Origin: Pseudomonadota bacterium | GTDB taxonomy: Bacteria > Bdellovibrionota_C > UBA2361 > OMIW01 | Assembly (NCBI GenBank): GCA_900299205.1 | Contig: OMIW01000062.1 | Location: 10,001-74,000 of the forward strand | Length of the DNA: 64,000 bases | Reading direction: 5' to 3' | Shown: positions 38,464 to 51,163 of the stretch, in pieces | Position numbering within the stretch: position 1 is the first letter of the stretch | Layout of the letters: every line of letters begins with the position of its first letter | The notes under the pieces: model-generated | Told to the model about the DNA's origin: nothing | Seen by the model: only the letters and a program-made list of their open reading frames with translations | Database searches by the model: none | Program-made: the position numbers and the translations under genes

Positions 38464-38937
38464 CTACCACCTGAAGTGGGCGAAAGCTTTGTTCGCCTCT
38501 GCCATTCTATGGGTGTCTTCTCGCTTCTTCACCGCAGCTCCGCGGTTATTACTTGCATCGATAAGTTCGTTTGCTAACCTATCTGCTAGGGTCCGTTCGC
38601 TCCTCGCATTTGCTGCTGTAATTAACCACCGAAGGGCCAAGGACTGAGCTCGCGCATTCCGAACATCCGTTGGCACTTGGTACGTTGCTCCCCCGACTCT
38701 GCGCGACCTGACTTCTACAACTGGGCGAATATTTCCAAGCGCACCAGTAAATACCTGAACGGGATCAGAACCCGGCAGCTTGTTAGCTATCCGATCCAAG
38801 GCCCCGTACAGCGCACGTTCTGCAACCCCTTTCTTACCGCTCTGCATTATTGCATTTACCGCTTTCGTAATGACGACATTACCAAATTTTGGGTCGGGTA
38901 GAACTTCGCGCGAGAAATCTCTCTTTTTCCTTGACAT
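38464..38937 (-). CDS. rpsG: 30S ribosomal protein S7
   Basis: 157 residues from [20 protein letters not shown], with [28 protein letters not shown] and [20 protein letters not shown] text. The ATG at 38973 would add twelve unrelated residues. S7 starts assembly of the 30S head. It lies between rpsL and fusA as in the str operon. Confidence 0.96.
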   Translation of the reverse strand: MSRKKRDFSREVLPDPKFGNVVITKAVNAIMQSGKKGVAERALYGALDRIANKLPGSDPVQVFTGALGNIRPVVEVRSRRVGGATYQVPTDVRNARAQSLALRWLITAANARSERTLADRLANELIDASNNRGAAVKKREDTHRMAEANKAFAHFRW

Positions 38938-38999
38938 ATTTGCTCCTTGCCTGAGAACTCGTAATGAAATCAAACCTAGCTAATTCCCGGACAACTAGG

Positions 39000-39371
39000 C
39001 TACTTGGGGCGCTTAGCTCCGTATTTCGACCGAGCCTGACGGCGGTTCTGCACTCCGTGGGCTTCAAGCTTTCCGCGGATAATGTGATAGCGCACCCCAG
39101 GGAGATCCTTCACTCGTCCACCACGAATAAGAACCACCGAGTGCTCTTGAAGATTGTGACCTACTCCGGGGATATAACTAGTTACCTCCATCCCCGTCGT
39201 CAATCGAACTCTTGCGACTTTTCGAAGAGCCGAGTTAGGCTTCTTGGGAGTTTGAGTATAAACTCTCGTACAAACACCTCGCTTTTGAGGACATCCGACA
39301 AGCGCTGGAGATTTAGTCTTCCAGGCCTTAGCTACCCGACTCTTTCTAACGAGCTGATTTATTGTTGGCAT
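39000..39371 (-). CDS. rpsL: 30S ribosomal protein S12
   Basis: 123 residues beginning [20 protein letters not shown]. The decoding-centre loops read [15 protein letters not shown] and [13 protein letters not shown], with the lysines that are changed in streptomycin-resistant mutants still wild type. It is the first gene of the str operon. Confidence 0.97.
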   Translation of the reverse strand: MPTINQLVRKSRVAKAWKTKSPALVGCPQKRGVCTRVYTQTPKKPNSALRKVARVRLTTGMEVTSYIPGVGHNLQEHSVVLIRGGRVKDLPGVRYHIIRGKLEAHGVQNRRQARSKYGAKRPK

Positions 39372-39842
39372 ACGAAAAGTTCCTTCTCACGCTTTGTCGT
39401 CTGACTCGCTCCCGATCTCCCCTCAAGAGCTTGTCCCGCCCTTCTCGACGGGCCTCTTACCGCCTAGACCAGACTCTGTTGACTGGCCCACCAGGTGATA
39501 TGGCTTATATAAACAGGATGAGTCTTTTTGAGATGTCCCGTTTACGTTTGCTGAAATAATTCAGCTTTTGAGCCTGCCTACACTATGCGAAATGTTACCT
39601 ACGGGCATAGGCATTGCATTCCATTACGCTAGACTGATTCTTCCGCCTTACTTGCTCATATGGCGGAAGCAACTTTGAAACCTTCAGTTTTCTAGCCATC
39701 TGGCACAGGCCGCTTGAGCAACGGGATTCTGACTCGTGACCACTCCCGTGTCAAGGATTTGGTTCATTTTTTTCCAAATGCTCCTACTTTTTTACTTTCA
39801 TAAAATCAATTTTCTTCTTGCCCCCCTATTCTGGCTCCCGCC
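39372..39842 (-). other. Leader/promoter region of the rpsL operon, no gene
   Basis: About 470 bases without a supportable gene between the rpoC terminator and rpsL. It contains the promoter at 39726-39754 and two hairpins: CTTCCGCC/GGCGGAAG (39640-39647 with 39662-39669) and GCTGAA/TTCAGC (39550-39565). The hairpins fall in the predicted mRNA leader and may be regulatory. Confidence 0.55.
39726..39754 (-). promoter_or_regulatory. Sigma70-type promoter for the rpsL-rpsG-fusA-tuf transcript
   Basis: On the minus strand TTGACA (39754-39749) and CAGAAT (39731-39726) are separated by 17 bases, just after the rpoC terminator. The -35 is perfect; the -10 matches four of six bases. Confidence 0.55.
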
Positions 39843-39845
39843 AAA

Positions 39846-39875
39846 AATAAAAGGGGGCTGATGCCCCCTTTTATT
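39846..39875 (-). terminator. Rho-independent terminator of the rpoBC transcript
   Basis: A perfect 13-bp stem (39846-39858 with 39863-39875), GGGGGC/GCCCCC at its core, with a four-base loop TGAT. Reading in the minus direction it ends in T-rich sequence (TTTTATTTTT). It lies about 60 bases past the rpoC stop. The A/T flanks would also let it work in the plus direction. Confidence 0.9.
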
Positions 39876-39932
39876 CTTAAAGCGCTGTCTCCGTCCGCTG
39901 GCACCCCTCGCCCCGACTCGTGCACTTTAGCC

Positions 39933-42900
39933 CTACAGTAACCCCGATAGGCTCTCAATGGTCGTCTGGGTTAGACGAGCGTCAACACGTGCGCGTGGCT
40001 CTTCGTTCACAACCTTACCCTCCACTTGAACATGTCTATTGGCATACTCGGACATACCCGATCCAGCGGGTATCAACCGGCCCATGATTACGTTCTCTTT
40101 CAATCCACGGAGAGGATCCACCTTCGCAGATACCGCTGCTTCCGTTAAAACTTTCGTCGTTTCTTGGAAGCTCGCCGCTGAAATGAACGAATCGGTTGAT
40201 AAGGAAGCCTTTGTGATACCCAAAAGCAGTGGCTCGTAAGTTGCCGGCCGACCTCCCTTGGCTAGGATCTCCTGATTAGCCTCGATAACTCGAAAACGCT
40301 CTACACTATCCCCAGCCAGGAAATCGGTGTCCCCGAAATCTGCTATCTTTACCCGACGAAGCATCTGCCTGACAATTACTTCGATATGCTTGTCATTTAT
40401 CCTTACCCCCTGCAGGCGATAGATTTCCTGGACTTCATCCACGAGATACCCTGCAAGCGCCTTGACTCCCTCGATACGAAGAATATCGTGCGGATTTACC
40501 GACCCATCCGTAAGCGCCTCACCTGCCTTAACCCTATCCCCTTTCTGCACACCAATATGTTTGGTCTTTGCAACTAAATATTCACGAGGCTCCCCTAGCT
40601 CGGGTGTCACGACAATACGACGCTTTCCCCGGGAGTCGTCACCAAAGTCAACTATTCCATCCACATCGGCCACCACGGCAGGATCCTTCGGTTTGCGAGC
40701 TTCAAAAAGCTCGACTACCCTAGGGAGGCCCCCGGTGATATCTTTCGTCTTTGTTGTCGCCCTTTCCCGCTTGGCAATCACATCACCAGCATCAATATCA
40801 CTGTTATGCTCAACCGTAAGCCGCACACCCACTGGAAGATTGTATACCCGACTTTCCCCTTCGCCCCCGTGAATAACGAGCCGAGGTCGAAGATCGCTCG
40901 TTCGGTCTTTCGCCTGAACAACCTCTTTCTCAACAAACCCCGTTCGTTCATCGGCCCGCTCTTCAAGAGTGTGCTCATTTATATCGACCCATTCTACGCG
41001 GCCCGCAACTTCGCTAAGGATTGGAATTGTAAACGGATCCCATTCACTCAATAATTGCCCCGCTTGAACAGTAGCCCCCTCTCGTACATGCAACCTGGCT
41101 CCATAGACAATTGGGTGACGCTCTCGCTCACGACCATCTTGATCGTCGACTATCACGAGCTCACCCTTTCGGGTCATAACTATCATCCCCCCATCTCGCC
41201 GGGTGGCAACCCTGACATCCTCGAGACGAACCATTCCCGCATATCGAGCCTCAAGCGAGGTCTGTTCTGCGCGCCCCGAAGCTGCACCCCCGATATGAAA
41301 GGTCCTCATAGTCAACTGAGTCCCTGGTTCTCCAATCGACTGAGCTGCTATAACACCGACGGCTTCCCCGATGTTAACAAGATGACCTCTGGCCAGGTCA
41401 CGACCATAGCATAGAGCGCATACCCCGACTTTACTCTCACAAGTCAGCACCGAGCGAATCTGAACCCGATCTAACCCGGAGCCAGAGATGCGTGCGCACC
41501 GCTCCTCGTCAACCTCCTGATTACGCTCGACGAGCACTTCACCGCTGATGGGATCCCTAATATCTTCTCCGGCGACTCTTCCTAAAATCCGAGTTGATAG
41601 CGGCTCGATCTCTTCACCCCCTTCGATAAGTGCTGAGATTTCAGTTGAGTCCGTCGTCCCGCAATCATACTCGGTAACGATACAATCTTGAGCAACATCG
41701 ACGAGTCGCCGTGTCAGATACCCTGAATTAGCCGTTTTGAGGGCTGTATCAGCTAACCCCTTACGTGCACCGTGAGTGGATACAAAATATTGAAGAACAC
41801 TGAGGCCCTCCCTGAGGTTCGCCTTGATCGGCTGCTCAATAATTGAACCGTCAGGCTTTGTAAACAGCCCCCGCATCCCAGCGACCTGTCGAATCTGCGT
41901 GGGCGAACCGCGAGCACCTGAGTCAGCCATGATATAAACCGAATTGAACGATGGTCCTTTCCGAGTCTGGCCCGTTTCTGAATCGGTGAAGGTTGCGAAA
42001 GAGATACGCTGCATCGCATCCTCTGCAACCCTATCTGTTACATCAGACCAGATATCGATTACTTTATTGTAGTGTTCGCCCGCTGTTATCAAACCCTCCT
42101 GATACTGACCATCAATTTCAGCGACCTTGCGATCTGCATCAGCTAGAATTTGTTGCTTGGTGTCCGGGATCACCATGTCGTTGATTCCAATTGAAATACC
42201 CGCAAGTGTCGCGAAGCGGTATCCAATATCTTTTAACTTATCAGCAAGCAACACCGTGGCCTTGTTGCCCCGTACCCGAAAGCATTCGTCAATAAGATTG
42301 GAAATTTCTTTTTTCTTCATCACCTTATTGAAATGCTTAAAGGGGAGCGTATGAGGTGGGCAAAGATGACAGAGCAAGACCCGCCCTACCGTTGTTTCTG
42401 CCAACGCTCCCTCAATTCGGCACTTAATACTGGCCTGAAGGTGGATTTCCCCAGATTCCCAGGCTATCCACACCTCGTCCATATTCGCGAATACCCGACC
42501 CTCACCAAGACTAAAGGGTCGCTCTCGCGTCATATAATAAAGACCGAGCACGATATCCTGAGACGGCACAATTACTGGCTTCCCGAATGCGGGGCTGAGT
42601 ATGTTGTTCGTCGACATCATGAGGACCCGAGACTCGACTTGAGCCTCAATAGAAAGTGGTACATGAACCGCCATCTGGTCGCCGTCGAAGTCAGCGTTAA
42701 ATGCACTACACACGAGCGGATGAAGTTGTATCGCCTTCCCTTCAATCAGAAGGGGTTCGAATGCCTGAATACCAAGCCTATGCAACGTCGGCGCACGGTT
42801 TAGCAGAACCGGGTGTTCTTTGATAACGTCGTCGAGAATATCCCAGACAACTGACTTTTCACTCTCCACCATCTTCTTTGCACTCTTGATGGTGGTTACA

Positions 42901-44069
42901 TAGCCTCGCTCTTCGAGCTTACTGTAGATAAAAGGCTTAAACAGCTCGAGGGCCATTTTTTTTGGCAAACCACATTGATGCAGTCGAAGCTCTGGACCAA
43001 CCACAATGACCGACCGACCGGAATAATCGACCCGCTTTCCAAGTAGGTTTTGTCTGAATCGACCGCCTTTTCCTTTGAGCATATCGCTCAACGACTTAAG
43101 TGGTCGTTTGTTTGGTCCTGTGATAGTCCTTCCTCGTCGGCCATTATCGAAAAGGGCATCTACCGACTCCTGAAGCATCCGTTTTTCATTACGAATGATG
43201 ATATCAGGAGCACTCAGCTCTATCAGACGCTTTAGTCGGTTATTACGATTAATAACCCGACGGTATAGGTCGTTTAGATCGCTGGTCGCAAACCGACCTC
43301 CATCCAACGGAACCAAGGGCCTGAGGTCCGGCGGGATAACAGGTATTACCGTCAAGATCATCCATTCCGGACGGTTACCGCTCTGCTGGAAGGCGGAAAG
43401 GACCTTGAGCCTCTTCGTAAGCTTTTTCTTCTTGGCCTCTGAGGTGACGTTACGGAGTTCCTCCCGCAATTCTAGTGAGAGCCGCGGAACATCTACACCT
43501 TTCAGCATTTTTAATATAGTGTCCGCACCCATCCCAGCTTCGAAGCGTGAACCGTACTTTTCCCTTTGAGTCCGATACTCCTTCTCAGTCAGCAACTCGC
43601 CATACTGAAGATCAGCCTCTCCAGGGTCGGTAACAATGTAGCTTTCGAAATAGAGAATTTTTTCTAGATCCCGAAGCGATACATCCAAAACAGCCCCTAT
43701 TCGAGAAGGAAGGCTCTTCAGGAACCATATATGAGCAACCGGACAGGCTAAGTCAATGTGACCTATCCTCTCACGTCGTACCTTTGATTGTATTACCTCT
43801 ACCCCACACTTCTCACAAACGACTCCTCTATGCCGAAGGCGCTTGTATTTACCACAAATGCACTCGTAATCCTTAACGGGGCCGAAGATTTTTGCACAGA
43901 ACAACCCATCACGTTCAGGTTTAAGTGTTCGATAATTTATCGTCTCGGGCTTTGTCACTTCACCGAATGACCAACTCTTGATGCGCTCGGGACTCGCCAG
44001 AGATATCTTAAGCGCGCTGAAAGAGACGGGGTTCTTAGGTTTCTCAAAAAGAGAGAATAGATTGTCCAT
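39933..44069 (-). CDS. rpoC: RNA polymerase subunit beta'
   Basis: About 1378 residues. N-terminal zinc ribbon CICGKYK...CEKCGVE near residue 60, the catalytic magnesium site [12 protein letters not shown] near 450, the bridge helix/trigger-loop region around [15 protein letters not shown], and the second zinc cluster ([12 protein letters not shown]). It is immediately downstream of rpoB. ATG 44069 ([11 protein letters not shown]) fits the family; a TTG at 44099 would add ten residues. Confidence 0.98.
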   Translation of the reverse strand: MDNLFSLFEKPKNPVSFSALKISLASPERIKSWSFGEVTKPETINYRTLKPERDGLFCAKIFGPVKDYECICGKYKRLRHRGVVCEKCGVEVIQSKVRRERIGHIDLACPVAHIWFLKSLPSRIGAVLDVSLRDLEKILYFESYIVTDPGEADLQYGELLTEKEYRTQREKYGSRFEAGMGADTILKMLKGVDVPRLSLELREELRNVTSEAKKKKLTKRLKVLSAFQQSGNRPEWMILTVIPVIPPDLRPLVPLDGGRFATSDLNDLYRRVINRNNRLKRLIELSAPDIIIRNEKRMLQESVDALFDNGRRGRTITGPNKRPLKSLSDMLKGKGGRFRQNLLGKRVDYSGRSVIVVGPELRLHQCGLPKKMALELFKPFIYSKLEERGYVTTIKSAKKMVESEKSVVWDILDDVIKEHPVLLNRAPTLHRLGIQAFEPLLIEGKAIQLHPLVCSAFNADFDGDQMAVHVPLSIEAQVESRVLMMSTNNILSPAFGKPVIVPSQDIVLGLYYMTRERPFSLGEGRVFANMDEVWIAWESGEIHLQASIKCRIEGALAETTVGRVLLCHLCPPHTLPFKHFNKVMKKKEISNLIDECFRVRGNKATVLLADKLKDIGYRFATLAGISIGINDMVIPDTKQQILADADRKVAEIDGQYQEGLITAGEHYNKVIDIWSDVTDRVAEDAMQRISFATFTDSETGQTRKGPSFNSVYIMADSGARGSPTQIRQVAGMRGLFTKPDGSIIEQPIKANLREGLSVLQYFVSTHGARKGLADTALKTANSGYLTRRLVDVAQDCIVTEYDCGTTDSTEISALIEGGEEIEPLSTRILGRVAGEDIRDPISGEVLVERNQEVDEERCARISGSGLDRVQIRSVLTCESKVGVCALCYGRDLARGHLVNIGEAVGVIAAQSIGEPGTQLTMRTFHIGGAASGRAEQTSLEARYAGMVRLEDVRVATRRDGGMIVMTRKGELVIVDDQDGRERERHPIVYGARLHVREGATVQAGQLLSEWDPFTIPILSEVAGRVEWVDINEHTLEERADERTGFVEKEVVQAKDRTSDLRPRLVIHGGEGESRVYNLPVGVRLTVEHNSDIDAGDVIAKRERATTKTKDITGGLPRVVELFEARKPKDPAVVADVDGIVDFGDDSRGKRRIVVTPELGEPREYLVAKTKHIGVQKGDRVKAGEALTDGSVNPHDILRIEGVKALAGYLVDEVQEIYRLQGVRINDKHIEVIVRQMLRRVKIADFGDTDFLAGDSVERFRVIEANQEILAKGGRPATYEPLLLGITKASLSTDSFISAASFQETTKVLTEAAVSAKVDPLRGLKENVIMGRLIPAGSGMSEYANRHVQVEGKVVNEEPRARVDARLTQTTIESLSGLL

Positions 44070-44154
44070 GCTGTTGTATATACCCTTTCTATTGAACAAG
44101 TCGTCTGTGGCCTTGATGATTTTTTTGGGGCAAGTTCGCCGAGGGACTTCCCGT

Positions 44155-47100
44155 CTACATCACCCCGTAAGCTCGGCCCCCATCTAGATCGATATCCGAT
44201 TCCGCTGATGGCTGCGCCGCTTCGACCAGCTCTACATCAAGTCCAAGCGATTGCAACTCTTTCATCATAACATTGAACGACTCGGGCAGCCCCGGTTCGA
44301 GCACATGCTCTCCCTTCACAATCGACTCGTACATCCGAGTTCTTCCAGCTACATCGTCAGATTTAACCGTGAGGAACTCCTGAAGGGTAAAGGCCGCCCC
44401 ATACGCCTCGAGCGCCCAAACCTCCATTTCACCAAGCCGCTGTCCCCCCATCTGAGCCTTCCCCCCCAGAGGCTGTTGGGTCACAAGCGAATATGGTCCG
44501 ATCGAGCGGGCATGAATCTTGTCATCCACCAAATGGTCGAGTTTCAGCATGTACATGATCCCGACAGTAACTTTCTCCTTAAATGCCTCTCCCGTCCGAC
44601 CATCATACAGCTGGACCTGCCCTGATTCCGAGACCCCTAGGCCCGACAACAAGCTTCGGATCTCCGGCTCAGTCGCAGGATCGAAGACGGGTGTCGCGAG
44701 ATGCACGCCCTTTCGTTGACGACGGGCAACTTCTAGCAATTCGGGGTCAGAAAGCTCTGAGAGGTGTTGACCTTCCTTGGAGTCTCCAAAAACAACTTTC
44801 ATGACCAACCTTAGCTCCCGAACTGCTTGACTTCGAACCGTCTCGTCAACATCATCCCGTAGAACTCCGGTCGCCGGGTCCATCACTTTCTCCAAAACCT
44901 CCTCAAATCTTCGACCGGTGACATAAGCCGCTAAACCTAAATGAGTCTCGAGTAGCTGGCCTACATTCATTCGAGATGGTACACCGAGGGGGTTGAGCAC
45001 GACATCCACAGGTCGGCCGTCTGCCATGTAGGGCATGTCCTCCTTGGGGAGCACTCTTGAGAGAACTCCTTTGTTTCCGTGCCGTCCTGCCAACTTATCT
45101 CCAACTTGAAGCTTCCGCTTTATGGCAATAAAAACTTTGACCATTTTTATTACACCGGGAGCGAGCTCATCCCCTTCGCTGAGGCGCTTTGTCTTCTCCT
45201 GCAAAAGAGCTCGTTTGCTGTTTATCAGCTGTCCCGTTCTAACAACTACCCGATTTATGATTTCTCGTATCGACTGGTCCCCAACATCGAAGCTCAGAAG
45301 ATATTCAAAAGGCACTGAATCTAATAAAGGCTCATCGACTACCACACCGCGCTCTACTAGAATTCGGCGATACTCATCTATAACGGGTACAGCTGTGGTC
45401 TTTCCTACCAACAGCTCTTTGATCTCCTTGAGCGCTGTATCGCGTATGATATTTATTTCATCCCTTTGATCCTGCTCCAGCTTTTGGATCTCCCGTCGTT
45501 CAATCGCCAAGGTCCGCTCATCTTTCTCAGTGCCCTTTCTTGAGAATACTTGGGCAGCGACCACGGTACCCTCCACGCCTGGAGGCAGCTTCAGACTAGT
45601 ATCACGAACCTCCCCTGCCTTCTCGCCAAAAATTGCTCGCAAAAGCTTCTCTTCTGGACTGAGCTGGGTCTCGCTTTTTGGGGTAATTTTGCCAACCAAT
45701 ATATCCCCTGGTGCAACTTCGGCACCGATCCTGATTATTCCGGATTCATCCAGATTCCTCAGCGCCTCTTCCCCGACGTTTGGAATATCGCGGGTAATTT
45801 CCTCCCGTCCTAACTTCGTATCTCTCGCAACGCATTCAAACTCTTCAATGTGTATAGAGGTGAAGAAGTCGTTCTTTACCATCTCCTCGCTGATGAGGAT
45901 TGAATCCTCAAAGTTGTACCCGCCCCACGGCATAAAAGCAACTAAACAATTCTGCCCGAGGGCCAACTCCGCCATCTCGGTGCTAGGTCCATCGGCTATT
46001 ACTTCACCGGCTGATATCACTTCACCTGGACGTACTATTGGTCTCTGATTAATACATGTGTTTTGGTTGGAACGGCGATACTTTACTAAGTTGTAAATAT
46101 CAACCCCAGTGTCTAACTCATTATCCGAGGTTTGATCTGCTCGGATCACTATTCTCTCTGAATCAACCGCGACCACTCGTCCTGACCGAGAGGCCACCAC
46201 CGTTGCCTTACTGTCCCGGCCCACCGGCTTTTCCATGCCAGTACCAACCAGAGGTGCCTGCGCTCGAAGACAGGGCACCGCCTGTCGTTGCATGTTCGAC
46301 CCCATTAGAGCTCGGTTGGCGTCATCATTTTCAAGGAACGGGATTAGAGCTGCCGCAACACTAACTATCTGCTTGGGGCTCACATCCATTCGTGTAACAT
46401 CGCCACCAGAAGCGAGTACATATTCCCCATTCTTCCGGCAGGAAACCGCACCAACAAATCGACCCTCATCATCCAAGGGGGCGCTGGCTTGCGCGATCGT
46501 CTCCCGCTCCTCTTCCAGGGCGGAGAGGTAAACAATGTCTGAGGAAACCCGACTTACGTTATCCACAACTCGGTAGGGAGTTTCGACGAACCCAAACTCG
46601 TTTACCCTTGCGTAAACTGCAAGGGAGGCTATGAGACCTATATTCGGTCCCTCAGGAGTCTCAATCGGACAAATCCGACCGTAGTGGGTTGGGTTTACAT
46701 CCCTAACTTCAAAACCCGCTCTGTCCCGAGTAAGGCCCCCTGGACCCAACGCCGACAGACGGCGCTTATGAGTGATTTCCGACAAGGGGTTAGTCTGGTC
46801 CATGAACTGAGACAGCTGTGACGAACCGAAGAACTCTTTGACAACGGCAGCGACCGGCTTGTAATTTATCAAATCCTGTGGCACGAGAGTATCGACATCT
46901 TGCATGCCGATCCGCTCTTTTACCGCCCTCTCCATCCGGACAAGGCCTACCCGGTACTGGTTTTCAATCAGCTCCCCTACTGCCCGAACCCTACGGTTCC
47001 CAAGATGATCGATATCATCCACCGCGAATCGGACCGAATCTGATGAGGTCCTCAGGTGAAGCAGATATCGAATTGTTTCCTTAATATCAGCGCTAGTAAG

Positions 47101-48636
47101 CGCACTCTCGGTTAATGGGGGCGGCTCCTTCCCCTGAGAGATAAAGAGTTTATGATTTATCTTGTAGCGCCCTATATCCGACAGGTCGTACCGCTCTGGG
47201 TTAAAGAAAAGGTTCCTGAATGTTGCATGTGCAGTCTCGGCACGCGGAGGGTCGCCCGGACGAAGCCGACGATATATCTCGATCACAGCTTCGGTAGAGC
47301 CTTTGTTCAATAAGCGATCGGATATCGATGTTCTATCCACCTCGACTTTATCCGTCAGGAGCGTTCTCAGCAGGGAGTCACCGATATGATGATCATCAAG
47401 ATAAAGAACTCTCAGGGATTCAATACCCGCATCTCGGAGAAGGGATAAAGTTCCTGACTCAAGGATGTCACCCTTGACGTTGACCTTGTCAGCCGTCAGC
47501 TCACCCCCAGCATGCACGATAACTGACAGGCCCTCACACAACGCTGCTACTTCCGCCTCGTTACCAACCTCAATCAGCTCGCCAAACCGCTCCTTAATGA
47601 TATCCCATCCGATCAACACCTCGCCCGCCTCAGCAATTACTTCACCGGTCCGGCGATTAATCAACTCTTGATTGGCTCGAACAATCGTGTCGGCACTGAC
47701 CATCCCTATCACTGAGTCCGGGGCAACTTCTATAGAGACCACTTCCGCCTCTCTTAATCGTCGTATCACCGCCCGATTAAGCTTACCGCCCTGCCGAACG
47801 AGGACCCGCCCCCCGACCTTAATCTCTTGAAAGGACTTTTGCCCTTCGAGCTGGTCGGCTTTGAAATCCTTGGTTACAATCCCTCTTTTTCCAAAACGAA
47901 TAGTGTCCGTTTTATAGTATTCAGAGAGAATCTCGTCGGGAGACATCCCAATTGCACGAAGAAGTACCGAAGCTCCAAGCTTTCGTCGTCGATCTATTCG
48001 GACGTGCAGGATATCCTTTATGTCGAATTCAAAGTCTATCCACGAGCCACGGTACGGTATGATGCGCGCTGAATAAAGCAGCTTACCCGAGACATGGCTC
48101 TTCCCATCATCGTGATCGAAGAAAGCCCCCGGCGACCGGTGGAGCTGGCTAACGATTACTCGTTCCGTGCCGTTGATGATAAAAGTCCCCTTTTCAGTCA
48201 TAAGGGGAATCTCGCCGAAATAAACGACATCCTCTTTGAGAGCGCTTAGAGTCCGTTGACCCGTTTCACTCGCAACATCCCAGAGCTCAAGCTGAATTGT
48301 AACACGAAGAGGCGCAGCCCAGGTCATACCCCGCTGCCGGCACTCCTCTTGGTCGTATTTTGGATTTCCGAGCGAATATCCGACAAAGGTGAGGGAGGTT
48401 GTATCGTTGTAGTCCTTGATCGGAAAAACAGACCTGAATACTCTTTGAAGCCCGATATCCAGACGTCGATCTGGCTCCACATCGGCCTGCAGAAATCTCT
48501 CGTATGAATTGCGCTGGATCCCAATGAGGTTGGGTAACTCGGTGACCTCCTGGATTTTGGAGTAGCTCCGCCTGAGCCGAAAATTGGTTTTTACTCTCGA
48601 TGTTTGCGATTTCGTGGTCTGTACTTTTTGACTCAT
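44155..48636 (-). CDS. rpoB: RNA polymerase subunit beta
   Basis: 1493 residues, about 100-150 longer than common. Conserved marks are the rifampicin pocket ([21 protein letters not shown] then LSALGPGGL, wild type), [11 protein letters not shown], and the catalytic lysine region [16 protein letters not shown]. The extra length lies between about residues 270 and 420, before [14 protein letters not shown]-like text, where E. coli has a shorter stretch; here repeated VxAxxGEVL-type units suggest an internally duplicated lineage insertion. Confidence 0.97.
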   Translation of the reverse strand: MSQKVQTTKSQTSRVKTNFRLRRSYSKIQEVTELPNLIGIQRNSYERFLQADVEPDRRLDIGLQRVFRSVFPIKDYNDTTSLTFVGYSLGNPKYDQEECRQRGMTWAAPLRVTIQLELWDVASETGQRTLSALKEDVVYFGEIPLMTEKGTFIINGTERVIVSQLHRSPGAFFDHDDGKSHVSGKLLYSARIIPYRGSWIDFEFDIKDILHVRIDRRRKLGASVLLRAIGMSPDEILSEYYKTDTIRFGKRGIVTKDFKADQLEGQKSFQEIKVGGRVLVRQGGKLNRAVIRRLREAEVVSIEVAPDSVIGMVSADTIVRANQELINRRTGEVIAEAGEVLIGWDIIKERFGELIEVGNEAEVAALCEGLSVIVHAGGELTADKVNVKGDILESGTLSLLRDAGIESLRVLYLDDHHIGDSLLRTLLTDKVEVDRTSISDRLLNKGSTEAVIEIYRRLRPGDPPRAETAHATFRNLFFNPERYDLSDIGRYKINHKLFISQGKEPPPLTESALTSADIKETIRYLLHLRTSSDSVRFAVDDIDHLGNRRVRAVGELIENQYRVGLVRMERAVKERIGMQDVDTLVPQDLINYKPVAAVVKEFFGSSQLSQFMDQTNPLSEITHKRRLSALGPGGLTRDRAGFEVRDVNPTHYGRICPIETPEGPNIGLIASLAVYARVNEFGFVETPYRVVDNVSRVSSDIVYLSALEEERETIAQASAPLDDEGRFVGAVSCRKNGEYVLASGGDVTRMDVSPKQIVSVAAALIPFLENDDANRALMGSNMQRQAVPCLRAQAPLVGTGMEKPVGRDSKATVVASRSGRVVAVDSERIVIRADQTSDNELDTGVDIYNLVKYRRSNQNTCINQRPIVRPGEVISAGEVIADGPSTEMAELALGQNCLVAFMPWGGYNFEDSILISEEMVKNDFFTSIHIEEFECVARDTKLGREEITRDIPNVGEEALRNLDESGIIRIGAEVAPGDILVGKITPKSETQLSPEEKLLRAIFGEKAGEVRDTSLKLPPGVEGTVVAAQVFSRKGTEKDERTLAIERREIQKLEQDQRDEINIIRDTALKEIKELLVGKTTAVPVIDEYRRILVERGVVVDEPLLDSVPFEYLLSFDVGDQSIREIINRVVVRTGQLINSKRALLQEKTKRLSEGDELAPGVIKMVKVFIAIKRKLQVGDKLAGRHGNKGVLSRVLPKEDMPYMADGRPVDVVLNPLGVPSRMNVGQLLETHLGLAAYVTGRRFEEVLEKVMDPATGVLRDDVDETVRSQAVRELRLVMKVVFGDSKEGQHLSELSDPELLEVARRQRKGVHLATPVFDPATEPEIRSLLSGLGVSESGQVQLYDGRTGEAFKEKVTVGIMYMLKLDHLVDDKIHARSIGPYSLVTQQPLGGKAQMGGQRLGEMEVWALEAYGAAFTLQEFLTVKSDDVAGRTRMYESIVKGEHVLEPGLPESFNVMMKELQSLGLDVELVEAAQPSAESDIDLDGGRAYGVM

Positions 48637-49236
48637 CGTTTCTGGACTCGACGGTAGAGGGTCCGACTGTCTTTGACGGCTCCCCTTTTTAAATTTATCA
48701 CGACAAAGTGACCGAGGTACCTCCCCCAGGGTCTCTATGCCAGACGGATACTAAGGCTCACTTAAATCGTTTAGTGCCTCCCCCAATTAAGGAACATACT
48801 CCCATCTCCTTCGTCTTCGAAGGCCGGTCAAATCTCTGCTGCCCGAATTTTCTTCCATGCTCAGGGATGATCTGAAGACTATCGCAACCAACAAATTTGG
48901 TGGCGCTCCGGTGATCTCGCCCTATCATGCATTCCCCTTCGAACGCCCCCGATCCTGCCCGCTTGAAAAAACCCCTCCAATAAGGCGAGGCTGCTGTCCG
49001 TCCGGAGCCCATCTTCTAAAGGGCGCTACGTATGCGACGCGTTCCGTGGCAACACTCCGGCGGTTATCTTGGCATACTGGGATGATGCCCCAATACTTTA
49101 TCGTATTTGCCTAGCTTTGAACAGAACCTAGAAGTCTGTGACCGACGGGCTAGGTATTGAGTAGCGGACTGCTCGACCGTATCATCAAATTTCGATTTCT
49201 CGGCCGAGCTATTCCGACTGTGCGACCGAAGAACTC
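48637..49236 (-). other. 600-base rplL-rpoB intergenic region
   Basis: No supportable gene. An 84-codon ORF (48758-49012, minus) has no recognisable character. The region is the place of the partial terminator and RNase III site in E. coli; a terminator-like hairpin is present here at 48966-48990. Confidence 0.5.
48966..48990 (-). terminator. Attenuator-like terminator between rplL and rpoB
   Basis: Minus-strand CCTCGCC-TTATT-GGAGGGG followed by TTTTTT: a 7-bp stem with one G-A mismatch and a T-run of six. A leaky terminator here would lower rpoBC relative to rplJL expression, as known in E. coli. Confidence 0.55.
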
Positions 49237-49620
49237 CTACTTCATTCCGGCTTTCGCGCCAGCTTCGGCAAACTTTTTGACCGCCGTCTCTGCGTCGCCC
49301 TTCGACAGGCCCTCCTTGACCGGCTTAGGAGCTGCATCCACTAGGTCTTTTGCCTCTTTGAGGCCCAATCCTGTCAACTCGCGCACAATCTTAATCACAT
49401 CGACCCTTTTTGCCCCAGCGTCTTCGAGCACTACCGTGAACTCAGTCTGCTCCTCCACCGGAGCTGCAGCTGCCCCGGCCGCCCCGCCCGCTACCATAGC
49501 AACAGGAGCAGCCGCAGAAACACCAAGTTCCTCCTCGAGGTCCTTCACGAGCTTTGCTGCGTCCATGAGGGTGAGGTTTTTGATAAAGGTCTTAACCTGA
49601 TCCATGCTTACTTCACTCAT
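49237..49620 (-). CDS. rplL: 50S ribosomal protein L7/L12
   Basis: 127 residues: N-terminal L10-binding/dimer helix, an alanine/glycine-rich hinge around residues 35-55, and the C-terminal factor-binding domain ([22 protein letters not shown], then [18 protein letters not shown]). It is the multi-copy stalk protein that recruits translation GTPases. Confidence 0.97.
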   Translation of the reverse strand: MSEVSMDQVKTFIKNLTLMDAAKLVKDLEEELGVSAAAPVAMVAGGAAGAAAAPVEEQTEFTVVLEDAGAKRVDVIKIVRELTGLGLKEAKDLVDAAPKPVKEGLSKGDAETAVKKFAEAGAKAGMK

Positions 49621-49775
49621 CGTCTACTCCGTCTTTTCCGTTTCTGGTTATTAGTACGACCCTGCCTGAAGGTACGGAATCGTCAGGCATCGCCTTTAAA
49701 TTACAACTTTTCTCCAATCGACTCTGCGATCCCTTTCTGACAAGCGAGACCTCGGAGTCCTCAATCTCTTCCAAT

Positions 49776-50330
49776 TTATCCCGCCGCCAATTTTTCCCGA
49801 TACGCGTCAACCACCCGAACGACCTGAGTGCTCGGGGCTGCCAGCAATCTGACTAGGTTGGTCGCAGGAGTATTCATCAGCCTGAGGAGCTGTGCCAAGA
49901 CCTCCTCGCGTCCAGGCATCTTCGATAACTCATCGACTCCTTTCTCGTCTAGAAACTGTCCGTCGAGAAAGGCTCCCTTAACCGAAAATGCCTCGATGTC
50001 CTTTGCGGCCTTTGCGATTATCTTGGTCGGGGCTACCGGGTCCGAAAAGGAGTAGATTATTAGAGTTGGCCCCTTCAGCACCTCTAAAAAACGGCCGATT
50101 TCCGCATCTGACCGCCCTTTTAGGGCCTCTCGTGCGCTCCGACGAGCGAGAGTATTCTTGACTACCCGAGCCTTACCTCCAGAGGCCCTTATTTCCCTTC
50201 TCAGTGAAGACAACTGAGCGACAGTCATCCCGCGGTAATCAGCACACACTGCCACCTGAGAATTGCTAAACCACTCGGTCAGAGTCCCAATTTCTTCTCT
50301 TTTTTCTGCACGGTCCATCTTTAACCCCAT
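49776..50330 (-). CDS. rplJ: 50S ribosomal protein L10
   Basis: 184 residues; VAVCADYRGMTVAQLSSLRREIRASG and KVVKNTLARRA-like text are diagnostic, and the C-terminal helix ends LVRVVDAYREKL. L10 anchors the L7/L12 stalk. ATG 50330 has AGGAG only three bases away; ATG 50318 (MDRAEKREEI) is an alternative. Only 6 bases separate it from rplA, so no long L10 leader exists here. Confidence 0.95.
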   Translation of the reverse strand: MGLKMDRAEKREEIGTLTEWFSNSQVAVCADYRGMTVAQLSSLRREIRASGGKARVVKNTLARRSAREALKGRSDAEIGRFLEVLKGPTLIIYSFSDPVAPTKIIAKAAKDIEAFSVKGAFLDGQFLDEKGVDELSKMPGREEVLAQLLRLMNTPATNLVRLLAAPSTQVVRVVDAYREKLAAG

Positions 50331-50336
50331 AATCTC

Positions 50337-51035
50337 CTAGACTGTCCTGAGCGGAGCGACATCGAGACGAATCCCGGGACCCATCGTTAAACTAATCGCT
50401 GCATTCTTGAGATATATCCCCTTGGAGGTTGAGGGCTTTGCCTTGTTAATCGCCCCCATCACTGCATTGAGATTATCAAGAAGCTGCTCCGGCTTAAACG
50501 ATCCCTTCCCCAGAGGAACGTGGATGATCCCAGTCTTATCAACTTTGTAATCGGCTCGGCCGGCTTTCACCGCACGAACGGTATCAGCAACGTCGAATGT
50601 GACCGTCCCTATCTTAGGGGAAGGCATCAACCCTCGAGGTCCTAAAATTTTTCCAATTTTCCCGACCTGGACCATCATGTCTGGGGTTGCGATAACCGAG
50701 TCGAAGTCTTGAAAACCCTCTTGGACCCTTTGAACGAGATCCTCGGCTCCAACAATATCAGCTCCGGCCGACTGCGCCTCGACTGCTTTTTCGCCACGGG
50801 CAAAGACCGCCACACGAACTGACTTCCCGAGCCCGTGAGGTAATGCAACACTGCCCCTCACATTCTGATCGGCTTTTCGCGGGTCAACGCCAAGACCTAC
50901 CGCGAGCTCAACCGTCTCGTCGAACTTCGCCGATGCCGTCTTACTTAAAAGTTGGCATCCTTCCTCCACCGAATAAAGCTTTGCCTTGTCGACGAGGGCT
51001 GCCACCCTTTTGAATCGCTTTCCCTTTTGAGCCAT
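50337..51035 (-). CDS. rplA: 50S ribosomal protein L1
   Basis: 232 residues from [17 protein letters not shown], with GGGAG five bases before the [28 protein letters not shown] and the [21 protein letters not shown] signature identify L1, the mobile stalk protein near the E site and, in many bacteria, repressor of its own operon. Confidence 0.97.
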   Translation of the reverse strand: MAQKGKRFKRVAALVDKAKLYSVEEGCQLLSKTASAKFDETVELAVGLGVDPRKADQNVRGSVALPHGLGKSVRVAVFARGEKAVEAQSAGADIVGAEDLVQRVQEGFQDFDSVIATPDMMVQVGKIGKILGPRGLMPSPKIGTVTFDVADTVRAVKAGRADYKVDKTGIIHVPLGKGSFKPEQLLDNLNAVMGAINKAKPSTSKGIYLKNAAISLTMGPGIRLDVAPLRTV

Positions 51036-51163
51036 CACTTCTCCCTTGTTTGTAGACACCTCTTTGGTGCCTCCTTGATCGATAAATGCGGCTTCAGACA
51101 GATCTTCACTGCTCTTCGAATCAGTGGCAGCCTCTACCCAGCCCCAGAAGGTACCTATCCCGT

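Noticed and set aside
48758-49012. 84-codon ORF in the rplL-rpoB spacer
   Set aside because: No family, no convincing ribosome site, and it covers the attenuator-like hairpin.
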